From positions 1 to 64,000 of the forward strand of contig NZ_SOCP01000011.1 in assembly GCF_004364325.1 (NCBI RefSeq): DNA of 64,000 nucleotides, given 5' to 3'. The stretch is from Actinophytocola oryzae. Lineage in GTDB: Bacteria > Actinomycetota > Actinomycetes > Mycobacteriales > Pseudonocardiaceae. The translations under genes and the position numbers were made by a program. Under the pieces are notes generated by a model. That model was not told the DNA's origin and did not search any database. It saw only the letters and a program-made list of their open reading frames with translations. This document shows, piece by piece, positions 7,949-15,913 of this stretch (the stretch's first letter is position 1; each line of letters opens with the position of its first letter).

Positions 7949-8379
7949 GGTTCGTCGGCGTGGCGGAGGCCGACCCTGGTGAGTGCGGTGCGCACGCTCC
8001 CCCATCGGGCGATGGCGACCACGACGGCGAGGCCGCCGAGCACGGCGGGCAGGAGGGCATCGCCTTCGGCCAGGAGGAACAGCTCCGTGCCGACGGCCCC
8101 GGCCATCACCCCGGCGAGCCCGAGCCCCGCGAGTCCGCACAGGAACGGGACCACGAGCCCGATCGCACCGGCCAGCTCCAGCACACCGGTGACGTAACGC
8201 AACCACTGCCCGACACCAATCTCGGCGAACTTGCCGACCAGCTCGTCGCCGAACAGCAGGGAGGCGCTGTAGACGAAGTAGGCCGCGAGGATCGCCTGCG
8301 TCGTCCACATGAGAACGTCGACGGCGACCGCGATCGGTCGGCTGGCATACGGGCGACTGGCAACGGACCTACTGGCCAT
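7942..8379 (-). CDS. DoxX-family membrane protein
   Basis: 145 residues, four membrane helices (from about AVDVLMWTTQAILAAYFVYS onward), with the DoxX-type pattern of a first helix followed by F-x-E-IGVGQWLRYVTGVLELAGAIGL. DoxX-like proteins are small inner-membrane proteins linked to redox or quinone chemistry; the exact role is unclear. The ATG at 8379 is chosen because GGAGAGG stands at a good distance; an ATG six bases upstream overlaps that site. The TGA stop is inside the last copy of the repeat array (TCAGTGC on the top strand). Confidence 0.82.
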   Translation of the reverse strand: MASRSVASRPYASRPIAVAVDVLMWTTQAILAAYFVYSASLLFGDELVGKFAEIGVGQWLRYVTGVLELAGAIGLVVPFLCGLAGLGLAGVMAGAVGTELFLLAEGDALLPAVLGGLAVVVAIARWGSVRTALTRVGLRHADEPH

Positions 8380-8487
8380 GGGCATTCCTCTCCGCTTCGA
8401 GTGAAGCCCGCGGAGAGCACATAGGTCCCCGTGACAGCTCCTCCACACCTCTAGACGGACACACGCGACAGTCGGTTCTCGGTGTCG

Positions 8488-10134
8488 TCAGTCCGGGACC
8501 GCGATGTACAGGACGTCGTCGGCGACCTTGGTGCGGTCGCCGTCGACCTCGGAGTACAGCTCGTTGCCCAACGCCTCCTGGCCTGGACTGACCAGCACCG
8601 CGCGGAAGCCGGGTGCGACCTCCCTGGCGTTGCCGTCGGAGTCCCCTTCCCCCCGCGTCCACCCGGAACTCCCGAGCCGCCACCGACCCTCCGGCAGCGT
8701 CACCGACACGATCGGGCCGCCGCTCGCGTCGCAGCGCCACGAGGTGTAGATCATGTTCAGGTCGCCGTCCTGGTCGTACCAGAGGTCCCTGATCCCGGAT
8801 CCCTCGTCGGTCGCGTCTCCCACTGTCGGCGTCTCGGTGTGCACACCCGTGTCGAGGTCGATCAGCACGACCGACGACCGAGTCTCGCACGCCCCCGCAT
8901 GACCTGCGGCGACATAGGCGACCGTGCGCCCGTCCGGGGAGAACGTCGCACCCGAGATCGCGACGTTGCCCTGCGCGGTGCCCACCGAGACCACGTCACC
9001 GCCCGAGCCCACGAGGTACAGGTTCTCCGCCCCTCCCCCGTAGGCCGACACCCCGTCGGGTGCGTCCACGAGGGTCTTCCCGTCCTGACTCGCCAGAATC
9101 CGCAGCGGCAGGACCCTGTTGGCCTCGTCGACCTGGCGGTCGGGCAGGACCGTGACCCCGGGCTCGGGACGGGCGGCCGCGTCGGCGAGGTCGAGGGTGG
9201 TCACGACGTTGCCCGCCAGCCAGCTGATCACGCTGTCCGCCGTCGCCACCGCATCGAAGCACCCCCCGCAGGGCACGACCCGGTCGGCGCCCGACCGGAC
9301 GTCGATGGTGGCGACGCCCGCGGGGGTCACCGCGAACGCGAAATGCCCGTCCCTGGTGTAGTCGGGACCGCCGGTGGTGAAGTCACCCGCGACCTCGGCG
9401 ACCACCTCCGTCCCCCGGACGATCCCCATGCGGTCGAGGGTGGTGAAGGCATAGCCGGGCTCGGGTTGGGGCGCCGGGGCGCTGATCGGACTCGCCTCGG
9501 GCGAGTCCGGGACGACGAGTTGGTCCAGGACGATGGCCAGGTCGGCGGCGCTGTCGGCGAACGCGGTGTCGTCGGCGCCCCCGAACTGCGTCAACCTCTC
9601 CTGCCGGTCCTTCGGCACCCGGTATCCGACGATCCTGATGTCCAGGTCCAGCCCTTCCTCGGCCAGTCGGTCGTCGATGGCCCGGCGTGCGCGGGAGGGG
9701 TCGCCGGTGCAGGCGTCGAGACCCGAGGTCGAGACGACCACGATCCGGTTGCGGACGCTGCCCCTGCGCTTCAGCAGGCCGCTGAAACCGTCGATGGCCG
9801 CCATGACGCCGTCGACCATCGTGGCCTTGCCGGACGGCGTGAGCGCGCCGACCGCCTCGGCGATCTCGGCCGGACTGTCGGCGATCTCCACGCTGTTGTC
9901 CGGGCTGCCGCACTCGCCGCCGAAGCGGCGCAGGCTGAGCGCGTCGGAGTCGCCGCTGTTGCCCGCGACCGACCGCACCGCACCCGCGACCTCGTCGAGC
10001 CCGGTGCCGGGCGCCGAGGCATCCACCAGCACCGCGGTCCGGTAGTCGGGTGCCGCGAGGACGAAGACGTAACCCGCCACGCACGCCGCGGCGACGAGCA
10101 CGACGACCAGCGGGACGAGCACGCGCCTGTTCAC
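8488..10134 (-). CDS. Membrane-anchored vWA-like domain plus beta-propeller-like protein
   Basis: 548 residues. A single N-terminal membrane helix (VLVPLVVVLVAAACVAGYVF) is followed by an exported vWA-like domain (VLVDASAPGTG in place of a full DxSxS metal site; NSGDSDALSLRRFGGECG; RIVVVSTSGLDAC) to about residue 210. The rest, about 225-548, has WD40/TolB-like blades such as ISGATFSPDGRTVAYVAAG. The GTG start overlaps the stop of the TIR gene (GTGA). The vWA-like domain is closely related to the one in that TIR protein, so the two genes are a duplicated, coupled pair. Sensing on the outer face of the membrane is inference. Confidence 0.78.
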   Translation of the reverse strand: MNRRVLVPLVVVLVAAACVAGYVFVLAAPDYRTAVLVDASAPGTGLDEVAGAVRSVAGNSGDSDALSLRRFGGECGSPDNSVEIADSPAEIAEAVGALTPSGKATMVDGVMAAIDGFSGLLKRRGSVRNRIVVVSTSGLDACTGDPSRARRAIDDRLAEEGLDLDIRIVGYRVPKDRQERLTQFGGADDTAFADSAADLAIVLDQLVVPDSPEASPISAPAPQPEPGYAFTTLDRMGIVRGTEVVAEVAGDFTTGGPDYTRDGHFAFAVTPAGVATIDVRSGADRVVPCGGCFDAVATADSVISWLAGNVVTTLDLADAAARPEPGVTVLPDRQVDEANRVLPLRILASQDGKTLVDAPDGVSAYGGGAENLYLVGSGGDVVSVGTAQGNVAISGATFSPDGRTVAYVAAGHAGACETRSSVVLIDLDTGVHTETPTVGDATDEGSGIRDLWYDQDGDLNMIYTSWRCDASGGPIVSVTLPEGRWRLGSSGWTRGEGDSDGNAREVAPGFRAVLVSPGQEALGNELYSEVDGDRTKVADDVLYIAVPD

Positions 10135-11915
10135 CGGCGTCCTCCCGGTCCGGCGGCCCGAAGCCGGGCCAGCAGTGTGTTCAGGGCGTCGACCTCGGTG
10201 TTGTAGAGGTCGGCCTCGCGCCGGAAGGCCGCCAGCTCCGCCGTGAACGGCCTGCCTTCCCTGGCGACCTCCAGCAGGGCGGACACCGCGTCGACGGCGT
10301 TGCGCTGCCGGTCGCGCAGCGCCAGTGCGCGGTCGTGGACCTCGACGGTCTCCGGTGTCTTCGCCCTGCTCCCGAGGTTGTCGAACTCGGCGTCCGCGGT
10401 GACCGGCTCGACGGCGGACAGCGTGCGCTCGGCGACGTCCAGCCTGCCGTCGACGACGGCCTGCGCCGCGTCGTTGACCTGCTCGGAGACGGGGTTGAGG
10501 ATGTCGACGACCTCGCTCGCCGACCGCAGGACCGGCTCGACGTTGGCGATCCAGTCCAACGCGGCCCGGAGCTCCTCGGGGTCCTCGGCGAGCACGGGTG
10601 GCGGTGCGTCGGCGCTTCCCGCCAACCGGTCGAGGCCGCTCCTGTGCTCGTCGTCGAGCCGGTACCCGACGAAGCGGAACTCCACCGTCAGGCCCGAGGC
10701 CGCCAACCGGTCCCGCATCTCCCGTTCGACGAAGTCGGCGTCGTCGTCGCACGCGTCGATCCCGTTGCGCGTGACCACCACGATCCTGTTGACCTGCTTG
10801 GCATCCTGCGAGAACGGCTCGTGGAAGTCGGCCGCCGCCTCGATCACACCACGCAGCAGTGTCGCCGCTCCCGTGACCCGCGCGCCGGTCACCGCGTCCC
10901 CGATCTCGTCGCGGTTGCCGGTCCCGAACCCGACCAGCTGGGTGGTGTTGCCGTCGGAGCCGCATTCGCCGCCGAAGGTCCGCAGCGCGACGGCGTCGTC
11001 GTCACCGGAGTTCCCCATCGCCCTGCGCAACGAGTCGACACTCTCCTCGACCTCGGACGGATCGGCGCCCGCCGCGGACAGGTCGACGAGGAACTCGGTC
11101 TTGTAGATCGGCGCGAACTCCGGCAGGACCCACGTCACCACGGCAGCCGTCGCACCGCCCAGCAACGCGACCACCAACACCGTGACGATCGCGTTGCGCA
11201 CCATCCGGGGCATCTCGATGCTCAGGAAGGTGACGAGCCTGATCCTGCCGCTGATGTCCCCGCCGGCCTGGATGGTCGTGCCCGAGCCCGTGCTGGCCGT
11301 CATCGTCGGCGCCGGGCCGGCTGCCTTCTCACACCGCACGTTGGTTCGACCGCCGATGTCCCCGGCAGCCTGGATGGTCGTGCCGGAACCGGTGCTGGCG
11401 ATCAGCGAAGCACCCGACCGCGGCCGCCTACGCGCTTCGATTCCGGCGAGTTCGGGGTCGATCGCGACAAGGTCGGCAGCGAGGCGCTCCAGATCCTTGA
11501 CGAACTCCCGGCGACGCAGGTGCCGGGCCTGGCACCTGCCCAACTCCGCGATGTCGCGGGGCAGAACCTCGGCGGTCGGCAGGATCGCGTCGTCGACCAA
11601 CACCGGGATCACCCGCACCCCGGCCGCGAACGCCTCCGCCAACTCGCGGCGAATCCAGTCACCGGGACTGTCGATCGCCCGCCTGCCCTCGCCATCGGTG
11701 GCAGTGAGCCAGTCCGGCCCGATCACCGCCAACACCAGCCGCGACGACCGAACCTGCGTCAACAACTCCCGGACATAGTCCTCGCCGGCCGAAATCGACT
11801 CGGCGTCGAAAAACACCAGGTCCTCGCCGAACCTGCGAATCAGGTCGGTGTACAGCAGGGCGCCATAACTGTGGCTGTCCATGCCACGGTAGTTGACGAA
11901 CAAACAGCCACTCAC
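10131..11915 (-). CDS. TIR-domain membrane protein with exported vWA-like domain
   Basis: 594 residues from the GTG at 11915. Residues 5-155 are a bacterial TIR domain: FVNYRGMDSHSYGALLYTDL, VFFDAESISAGEDYVRELL, AVIGPDWL, and W87-IRR-E91, where E91 fits the catalytic glutamate of TIR NADases. Residues about 170-225 carry two copies of ASTGSGTTIQAxGDIxGR. A membrane helix follows (AIVTVLVVALLGGATAAVV), then an exported vWA-like domain (LVDLSAAGAD, NSGDDDAVALRTFGGECG) and a helical C-terminus. TIR inside and vWA outside suggests a transmembrane signalling or defence effector; that is inference. The frame continues open upstream, but the upstream residues look noncoding. Confidence 0.8.
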   Translation of the reverse strand: MSGCLFVNYRGMDSHSYGALLYTDLIRRFGEDLVFFDAESISAGEDYVRELLTQVRSSRLVLAVIGPDWLTATDGEGRRAIDSPGDWIRRELAEAFAAGVRVIPVLVDDAILPTAEVLPRDIAELGRCQARHLRRREFVKDLERLAADLVAIDPELAGIEARRRPRSGASLIASTGSGTTIQAAGDIGGRTNVRCEKAAGPAPTMTASTGSGTTIQAGGDISGRIRLVTFLSIEMPRMVRNAIVTVLVVALLGGATAAVVTWVLPEFAPIYKTEFLVDLSAAGADPSEVEESVDSLRRAMGNSGDDDAVALRTFGGECGSDGNTTQLVGFGTGNRDEIGDAVTGARVTGAATLLRGVIEAAADFHEPFSQDAKQVNRIVVVTRNGIDACDDDADFVEREMRDRLAASGLTVEFRFVGYRLDDEHRSGLDRLAGSADAPPPVLAEDPEELRAALDWIANVEPVLRSASEVVDILNPVSEQVNDAAQAVVDGRLDVAERTLSAVEPVTADAEFDNLGSRAKTPETVEVHDRALALRDRQRNAVDAVSALLEVAREGRPFTAELAAFRREADLYNTEVDALNTLLARLRAAGPGGRR

Positions 11916-12037
11916 GACACACCCCAGCCTCGGATCCGCCTGCGGGCATTTCTTCCCGGGCCCGACCAAAGTCATCCCATGCGGCATGTCGCCGTGGGTG
12001 CCGCGTTCGTTTCCGATCCAGGCGGATATCCGAAGAA

Positions 12038-12490
12038 TCACGCGCACAACGGCGTGACCGCACCCCACAGTGCACGCTCGTGCAGCCGGTCGAGACCGTA
12101 GCGGTGGTCGATCGCCGACTCGGCGAGGACCAGCGAGATCGCGCATCGCGTCGTCGAGCTGCGCAGGTCCTCCGTCGCGGCCAGCTGACCGACGAACTCG
12201 ACGGTGTCGGACACGTCGATGCCCGCCTCCGCGGCGAGTGCCGCCGCCTGGTCGAGCACCTGCTGCTCCCGCACGGGATCCTCGACCGGCGTGCTCGTAC
12301 CGAACTTGGCGGCGGCGACCTTGTCGGCAAGTAGGACCCGCTCGGCGGCGAGGCCCACCACCGGCGCCGGCCCACCACCGGAGGACGCCTGGACCGCCGC
12401 GGCAGGCATCACGCCAGTCGCCAACGAACCGCACAGCACCGAGGTGACCAGCCCGGCCCGCGTCAGGGAGCGAAGTATTCGAGTGGACAC
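12038..12490 (-). CDS. Secreted AroQ-gamma-type chorismate mutase, short form
   Basis: 150 residues with a signal peptide (about 1-35, ending AAAVQAS). The mature part matches the helix 1 signature of secreted AroQ chorismate mutases: LAAERVLLADKVAAAKFGTS, then PVEDPVREQQVL, and later the paired helix LAESAIDHRYGLDRLHERAL and a C-terminal cysteine as in the M. tuberculosis secreted enzyme. These convert chorismate to prephenate outside the cytoplasm. The central helix is shortened: FVGQLAATEDL runs almost at once into RSSTTRCA, removing about 20 residues usually found there, so activity is uncertain. The GTG start has AGGCGG upstream; an in-frame ATG at 12523 is the alternative. Confidence 0.72.
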   Translation of the reverse strand: MSTRILRSLTRAGLVTSVLCGSLATGVMPAAAVQASSGGGPAPVVGLAAERVLLADKVAAAKFGTSTPVEDPVREQQVLDQAAALAAEAGIDVSDTVEFVGQLAATEDLRSSTTRCAISLVLAESAIDHRYGLDRLHERALWGAVTPLCA

Positions 12491-12595
12491 CGGAATCCGC
12501 CTTTCCCGAGGTGACTGACCCATCTCTCGCAGGAATCCCGAGGCATGTCCACCACGTGGGGATTCATCCCCCGATCGGGTGCCGGTAGCCGCGTC

Positions 12596-13048
12596 TCAGT
12601 CCGCCGAGGTGAAGGCGGACTCGTAGGCGAGCAGGGTGTCGACGAACATCCGCCGTTGCGCCGGGGTCAGCGGCCCGAGCGCCTGGCGCCAGGCACGTGC
12701 ACCGGGCGAGAGCCACTGGGAGATGGCCGGTCGGCTCCCCGAGCTGATGTCGATGATGCGCCGGCGCCGGTCGGCGTCGTCCTCGCGCCGTTCCAGCACG
12801 CCTTTGCGGCTCAGCTCGCTCACGATCAGGCTGACGGTGGTGGGAGCGACGCTCAGGCTCTCGGCCAGTTGCGAGACGGTCTGCGGGCCGTCGAGCAGGA
12901 GCAGGGACAGCAGGGACAGGTGTCTCGGGGCCAGGTCGAGTGTCCGCAGCTGCTCGGGCAGCGGCAGGCGTTTGATCCTGCCCACCAGCCGGGGCATCAC
13001 CAGCATCAGCTCCCGGACGGTGTCGTCCGCGGGGTCGGGCGTTGACAC
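12596..13048 (-). CDS. MarR-family regulator
   Basis: 150 residues with a winged helix-turn-helix of MarR type: LSLLSLLLLDGPQTVSQLAE, the recognition helix SVAPTTVSLIVSELSRKG, and a wing ERREDDADRRRRIIDISSG. MarR dimers bind short palindromes and usually sense phenolics or oxidants. The GTG start follows AGGAGGT at seven bases. It is divergent from a tautomerase-like gene 61 bases away with one clear palindrome between them, the likely operator for both. Confidence 0.9.
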   Translation of the reverse strand: MSTPDPADDTVRELMLVMPRLVGRIKRLPLPEQLRTLDLAPRHLSLLSLLLLDGPQTVSQLAESLSVAPTTVSLIVSELSRKGVLERREDDADRRRRIIDISSGSRPAISQWLSPGARAWRQALGPLTPAQRRMFVDTLLAYESAFTSAD

Positions 13049-13071
13049 CCGCCCACCTCCTCGATTACCTT

Positions 13072-13096
13072 TAATAACAAAGATGCTTTGCTATTA
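13072..13096. promoter_or_regulatory. MarR operator between MarR and tautomerase genes
   Basis: TAATAACAAAG and CTTTGCTATTA form an inverted repeat with a 3-base centre and a single mismatch. It is A+T-rich in otherwise very G+C-rich DNA and ends 13 bases before the tautomerase ATG. Confidence 0.75.
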
Positions 13097-13109
13097 TAGA
13101 GGAGCTGCC

Positions 13110-13496
13110 ATGCCCCATCTGACCGTGCACGTCCTCGAAGACGACCTCGTCGGCCGCGAGGTCGACCTGATCGAGGCGTTGACCGACGCGGTCGTCGACG
13201 TGTACGGGGACTGGGCACGGGAGATCGCGGTCGTGCACCTGATCGGGCTGCCACCGAACCGGTGGGGCGTCGGCGGCAGGCCGGCGGAGGCGCCCTCGCC
13301 GAGCGTGACGTTCGGCATCAAGGAAGCCGCGTTCAGTCGCCCGGACGCGCCGGAGATCGTGTCGAGACTGGTGTCCGGAGTCACGGACGCGGTCGTCACC
13401 GTGTTCGGCGAACGCGTCCGTTCCGGTGTGAGCGTGGAACTCGTCGGCACCCCGGCCGACCGCACCGGCATCGGCGGTGTCGTGGCCACGCGGTAG
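13110..13496 (+). CDS. Tautomerase-superfamily protein
   Basis: 128 residues. After Met removal the chain would begin with Pro (MPHLTVHVLEDD), the catalytic base of 4-oxalocrotonate tautomerase-like enzymes, which move protons in keto-enol or unsaturated-acid substrates. Length fits the two-unit (fused beta-alpha-beta) branch; the second half has SVELVGTPADRTGIGGVV. GAGGAG is found eight bases before the ATG. It is under the divergent MarR regulator. The substrate is not evident; no aromatic-catabolism gene is adjacent. Confidence 0.8.
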   Translation: MPHLTVHVLEDDLVGREVDLIEALTDAVVDVYGDWAREIAVVHLIGLPPNRWGVGGRPAEAPSPSVTFGIKEAAFSRPDAPEIVSRLVSGVTDAVVTVFGERVRSGVSVELVGTPADRTGIGGVVATR

Positions 13497-13518
13497 GAAG
13501 CGGTCTAGGTTGGCACGA

Positions 13519-14106
13519 GTGCCCACCTTCGAGGAGATCACCCGCCACGAGGACGCCGACCCGTCCGAGAACCCCTGGGTGAACGGCCCGCCACCACCGG
13601 AGACGATCACGATCGTCGCCTACGACCCCGATTGGCCGCACCGCTACGAGGCCGTGGCGACGCAGGTCCGCGCCGCGCTCGGCGAGGTGGTGCTCGACGT
13701 CGAGCACGTCGGGTCGACCTCCGTGGAGGGGCTGGCCGCCAAGGACGTCATCGACATCGACCTGACCGTGGCCGACCCCCGCCGGGAAGACCGGTACGTT
13801 CCCCAGCTGGCGCGAATCGGCTACACGCTCACGATCCGGGAGCCGTCCTGGCACGAGCACCGGTGTCTGCGACTGGCCGACCCCCGCGTGAACCTCCACG
13901 TGTTCGGCCCGGACAGCCCGGAACTCGTCCGACACCGCATGTTCCGCGACTGGCTGCGCGAACACCCGGAAGACCGCACCCGCTACGAGGACGCGAAACG
14001 CGCGGCGATACCGGGCGGCGGACACGTCATGGACTACAACGCCCGCAAGCAGGACACCATCCGCGAGATCTACGACCGCCTCTTCCGCGCGGCGGGAATG
14101 CTGTAG
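13519..14106 (+). CDS. GrpB/UPF0157-family protein (nucleotidyltransferase fold)
   Basis: 195 residues matching the GrpB family: IVAYDPDWPHRYEAVATQVR, the HVGSTSVEGLAAKDVIDIDL signature with the GS and DxD of a nucleotidyltransferase fold, and a C-terminal YNARKQDTIREIYDRLF. The biochemical role of the family is unsettled. A GTG at 13519 is used; an in-frame GTG at 13477 would overlap the tautomerase gene. It follows the tautomerase closely on the same strand, but no functional link is apparent. Confidence 0.82.
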   Translation: MPTFEEITRHEDADPSENPWVNGPPPPETITIVAYDPDWPHRYEAVATQVRAALGEVVLDVEHVGSTSVEGLAAKDVIDIDLTVADPRREDRYVPQLARIGYTLTIREPSWHEHRCLRLADPRVNLHVFGPDSPELVRHRMFRDWLREHPEDRTRYEDAKRAAIPGGGHVMDYNARKQDTIREIYDRLFRAAGML

Positions 14107-14222
14107 GAGCCCGCGACGCACGGCTCGCGCGGCCCTTTCCCGACGAGCAAGACAGATGCGACCGGAATTCGGTTCGGGGCTGGCAAGGTCCTTTTCTCAA
14201 GCCGACTTCCGTGGAGGTTCGG

Positions 14223-15536
14223 ATGGTTTCCGGGCGCACGGTGCCCATGCGGCGGATCGCGGTCGCGAGCTGTGTGGGCACCACCATCGAGTTCTACGAC
14301 TTCTTCATCTACGGCACCGCGGCGGCGCTGGTCTTCCCCACGGTGTTCTTCCCCGCCCTCGGCCCGGCCGCGGGTGCCGTCGCCTCCTTCGCCACCTTCG
14401 CCGTCGCGTTCGTCGCGCGGCCCGTCGGGGCTGTCCTCTTCGGACACTTCGGCGACCGCGTCGGGCGCAAGCGCACGCTCATCTCCACACTGCTGCTCAT
14501 GGGGATCGCCACGACGTTGATCGGGCTCCTGCCCAGTGCGTCGGCCATCGGCGTCGCCGCGCCCGTCATTCTCGTGGCACTGCGGTTCACCCAGGGGCTC
14601 GCGGTCGGCGGTGAGTGGGCCGGGGCCAGCCTCCTCACGGCCGAGTACGCCCCACCGGGCCAACGCGGCCGGTACGCGACCTTCCCCCAGATCGGCGCCT
14701 TCCTCGCGTTCGGCATGGCCAGCGTGACCTTCCTCGTCACCGGGCTCGTCATGGGCGACACGGACGCCGCGTTCGTCGACTACGGCTGGCGCATCCCCTT
14801 CGTGCTGAGCGCCCTGCTCGTCGTCGTCGGTCTCTACGTCCGGCTGCGGATCGAGGAGACGCCGATCTTCCGGCAGGAGAAGGTCACCGCCCGGCAGCCG
14901 TTCCGGGAGGCCGTCCGCCGCCAGCCACGTGAGGTGCTCCTCGCCGCGGGCTCGCTGACGATCGTGTTCTCGTTCTTCAACATGGGCACCACCTACCTCA
15001 CCAGCTACGGCGTGAACCCCGACGGCGCCGGCCAGAGCCGGCCGACCGTGCTCGTCGCCGGGATCATCGCCGCCGTGGTCGCCGGCGTGCTCACGATCGT
15101 CACCGGCCGCATGTCCGACCGCTTCGGCCGCCGTCGGCTGATCATGGCCGCCGGGGCCGTCGGCGTCGTCTGGGGGGTGCTGCTCTTCCCCCTGCTGGAC
15201 ACGGGTTCCACGCTCGCGTTCGGCTTCGGGCTCGTCGTGACACTCGGCATCGTCGGCGTGTGCTACGCCCCGACCGGCGCCTTCCTGCCCGAGTTGTTCG
15301 AGACCCGCTACCGCTACACGGGCGCGGGCCTCGCCTACAACCTCGCAGGCGTCGCAGGCGGCGCGGTTCCTCCCCTGCTGGCACCCGCCCTGACCGCGTC
15401 CTACGGCAGCATCGCGATCGGCGTCCTCCTCTCCGCGTTCGCGGTGCTGAGCTTCTTCTGCACCTGCGCCCTCGCCGAGACCAAGGACCGCGCGCTGGCC
15501 ACGGCACGTGCCCAGCGGCGGCTCGTGTCCGTCTAG
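14223..15536 (+). CDS. MFS transporter, metabolite:H+ symporter (ProP/KgtP-like) type
   Basis: 437 residues, 12 membrane helices. The start SCVGTTIEFYDFFIYGTAAA and the loop GHFGDRVGRKRTL are hallmarks of the metabolite:H+ symporter branch, which imports carboxylates, betaines or aromatic acids. RFTQGLAVGGEWAGA in helix 4 fits as well. GGAGG stands five bases before the ATG. The stop interlocks with that of the convergent HxlR gene in a CTAG at 15533-15536. The substrate is unknown. Confidence 0.88.
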   Translation: MVSGRTVPMRRIAVASCVGTTIEFYDFFIYGTAAALVFPTVFFPALGPAAGAVASFATFAVAFVARPVGAVLFGHFGDRVGRKRTLISTLLLMGIATTLIGLLPSASAIGVAAPVILVALRFTQGLAVGGEWAGASLLTAEYAPPGQRGRYATFPQIGAFLAFGMASVTFLVTGLVMGDTDAAFVDYGWRIPFVLSALLVVVGLYVRLRIEETPIFRQEKVTARQPFREAVRRQPREVLLAAGSLTIVFSFFNMGTTYLTSYGVNPDGAGQSRPTVLVAGIIAAVVAGVLTIVTGRMSDRFGRRRLIMAAGAVGVVWGVLLFPLLDTGSTLAFGFGLVVTLGIVGVCYAPTGAFLPELFETRYRYTGAGLAYNLAGVAGGAVPPLLAPALTASYGSIAIGVLLSAFAVLSFFCTCALAETKDRALATARAQRRLVSV

Positions 15537-15856
15537 CGCACGACGACCTCGTCGCCGTGGGTCTCGGCCCAGGTGCCGAGTGTCTCCAGTGGACCGAGCA
15601 GGCTCTCGCCGAGCCTGGTCAGGCGGTACTCCACGCGCGGCGGGGCCTCCCGGTAGGCCTGGCGGACGACCAGCCCGCTGTCCTCGAGACGCCGCAGCGT
15701 CTCGTTGAGCACCTTGGCGCTGATGCCGCCGATCCGCTTCCTGAGGGTGACCGGGCGCTGCGGGCCGTGCCGCAGCGCCCAGACCACGACGCCGTTCCAC
15801 GTGTTCGCCAGCAGGTCGAACGCCAGGCGCGCCCTGCAGTCGGCCAGGTACTCCAT
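15533..15856 (-). CDS. HxlR-family regulator
   Basis: 107 residues of the HxlR winged-helix type: ANTWNGVVVWALRHGPQRPVT, GGISAKVLNETLRRLEDSGL, and a wing REAPPRVEYRLTRLG. The N-terminal Cys (DCRARLAF) is one residue used for thiol or aldehyde sensing in some relatives. It is divergent from an F420-type NADP reductase gene with only 57 bases between, and so probably controls that gene. Its stop overlaps the stop of the MFS gene. Confidence 0.88.
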   Translation of the reverse strand: MEYLADCRARLAFDLLANTWNGVVVWALRHGPQRPVTLRKRIGGISAKVLNETLRRLEDSGLVVRQAYREAPPRVEYRLTRLGESLLGPLETLGTWAETHGDEVVVR

Positions 15857-15874
15857 GGTCCTCCCTCGTCGGGC

Positions 15875-15884
15875 ACCGATCGGT
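15875..15884. promoter_or_regulatory. Palindrome in the HxlR/reductase gap
   Basis: ACCGATCGGT is a perfect 10-base palindrome in the middle of the 57-base gap between the divergent genes, overlapped by a second imperfect dyad (GTAGGC...GCCTAT). A good candidate for the HxlR site, though it is short. Confidence 0.4.
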
Positions 15885-15913
15885 AGGCATCGGGCCGCCT
15901 ATCGTCCGCGTCC

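Noticed and set aside
7601..8197. Repetitive open frames with RYEGxxQYxxRAQ or KDAFVT-like peptides through the array
   Set aside because: They arise because the repeat period leaves frames open; no ribosome-binding site or unique domain is present.
11916..12434. N-terminal extension of the TIR gene to 12434
   Set aside because: The residues before the GTG at 11915 are Arg/Gly-rich without family similarity, and part of it overlaps the chorismate mutase gene in another frame.
14070..15890. 606-codon minus-strand frame opposite the MHS transporter
   Set aside because: Composition is dominated by Glu, Arg, Gly and Asp as in antisense of membrane protein genes; the plus strand encodes a clear 12-helix transporter.
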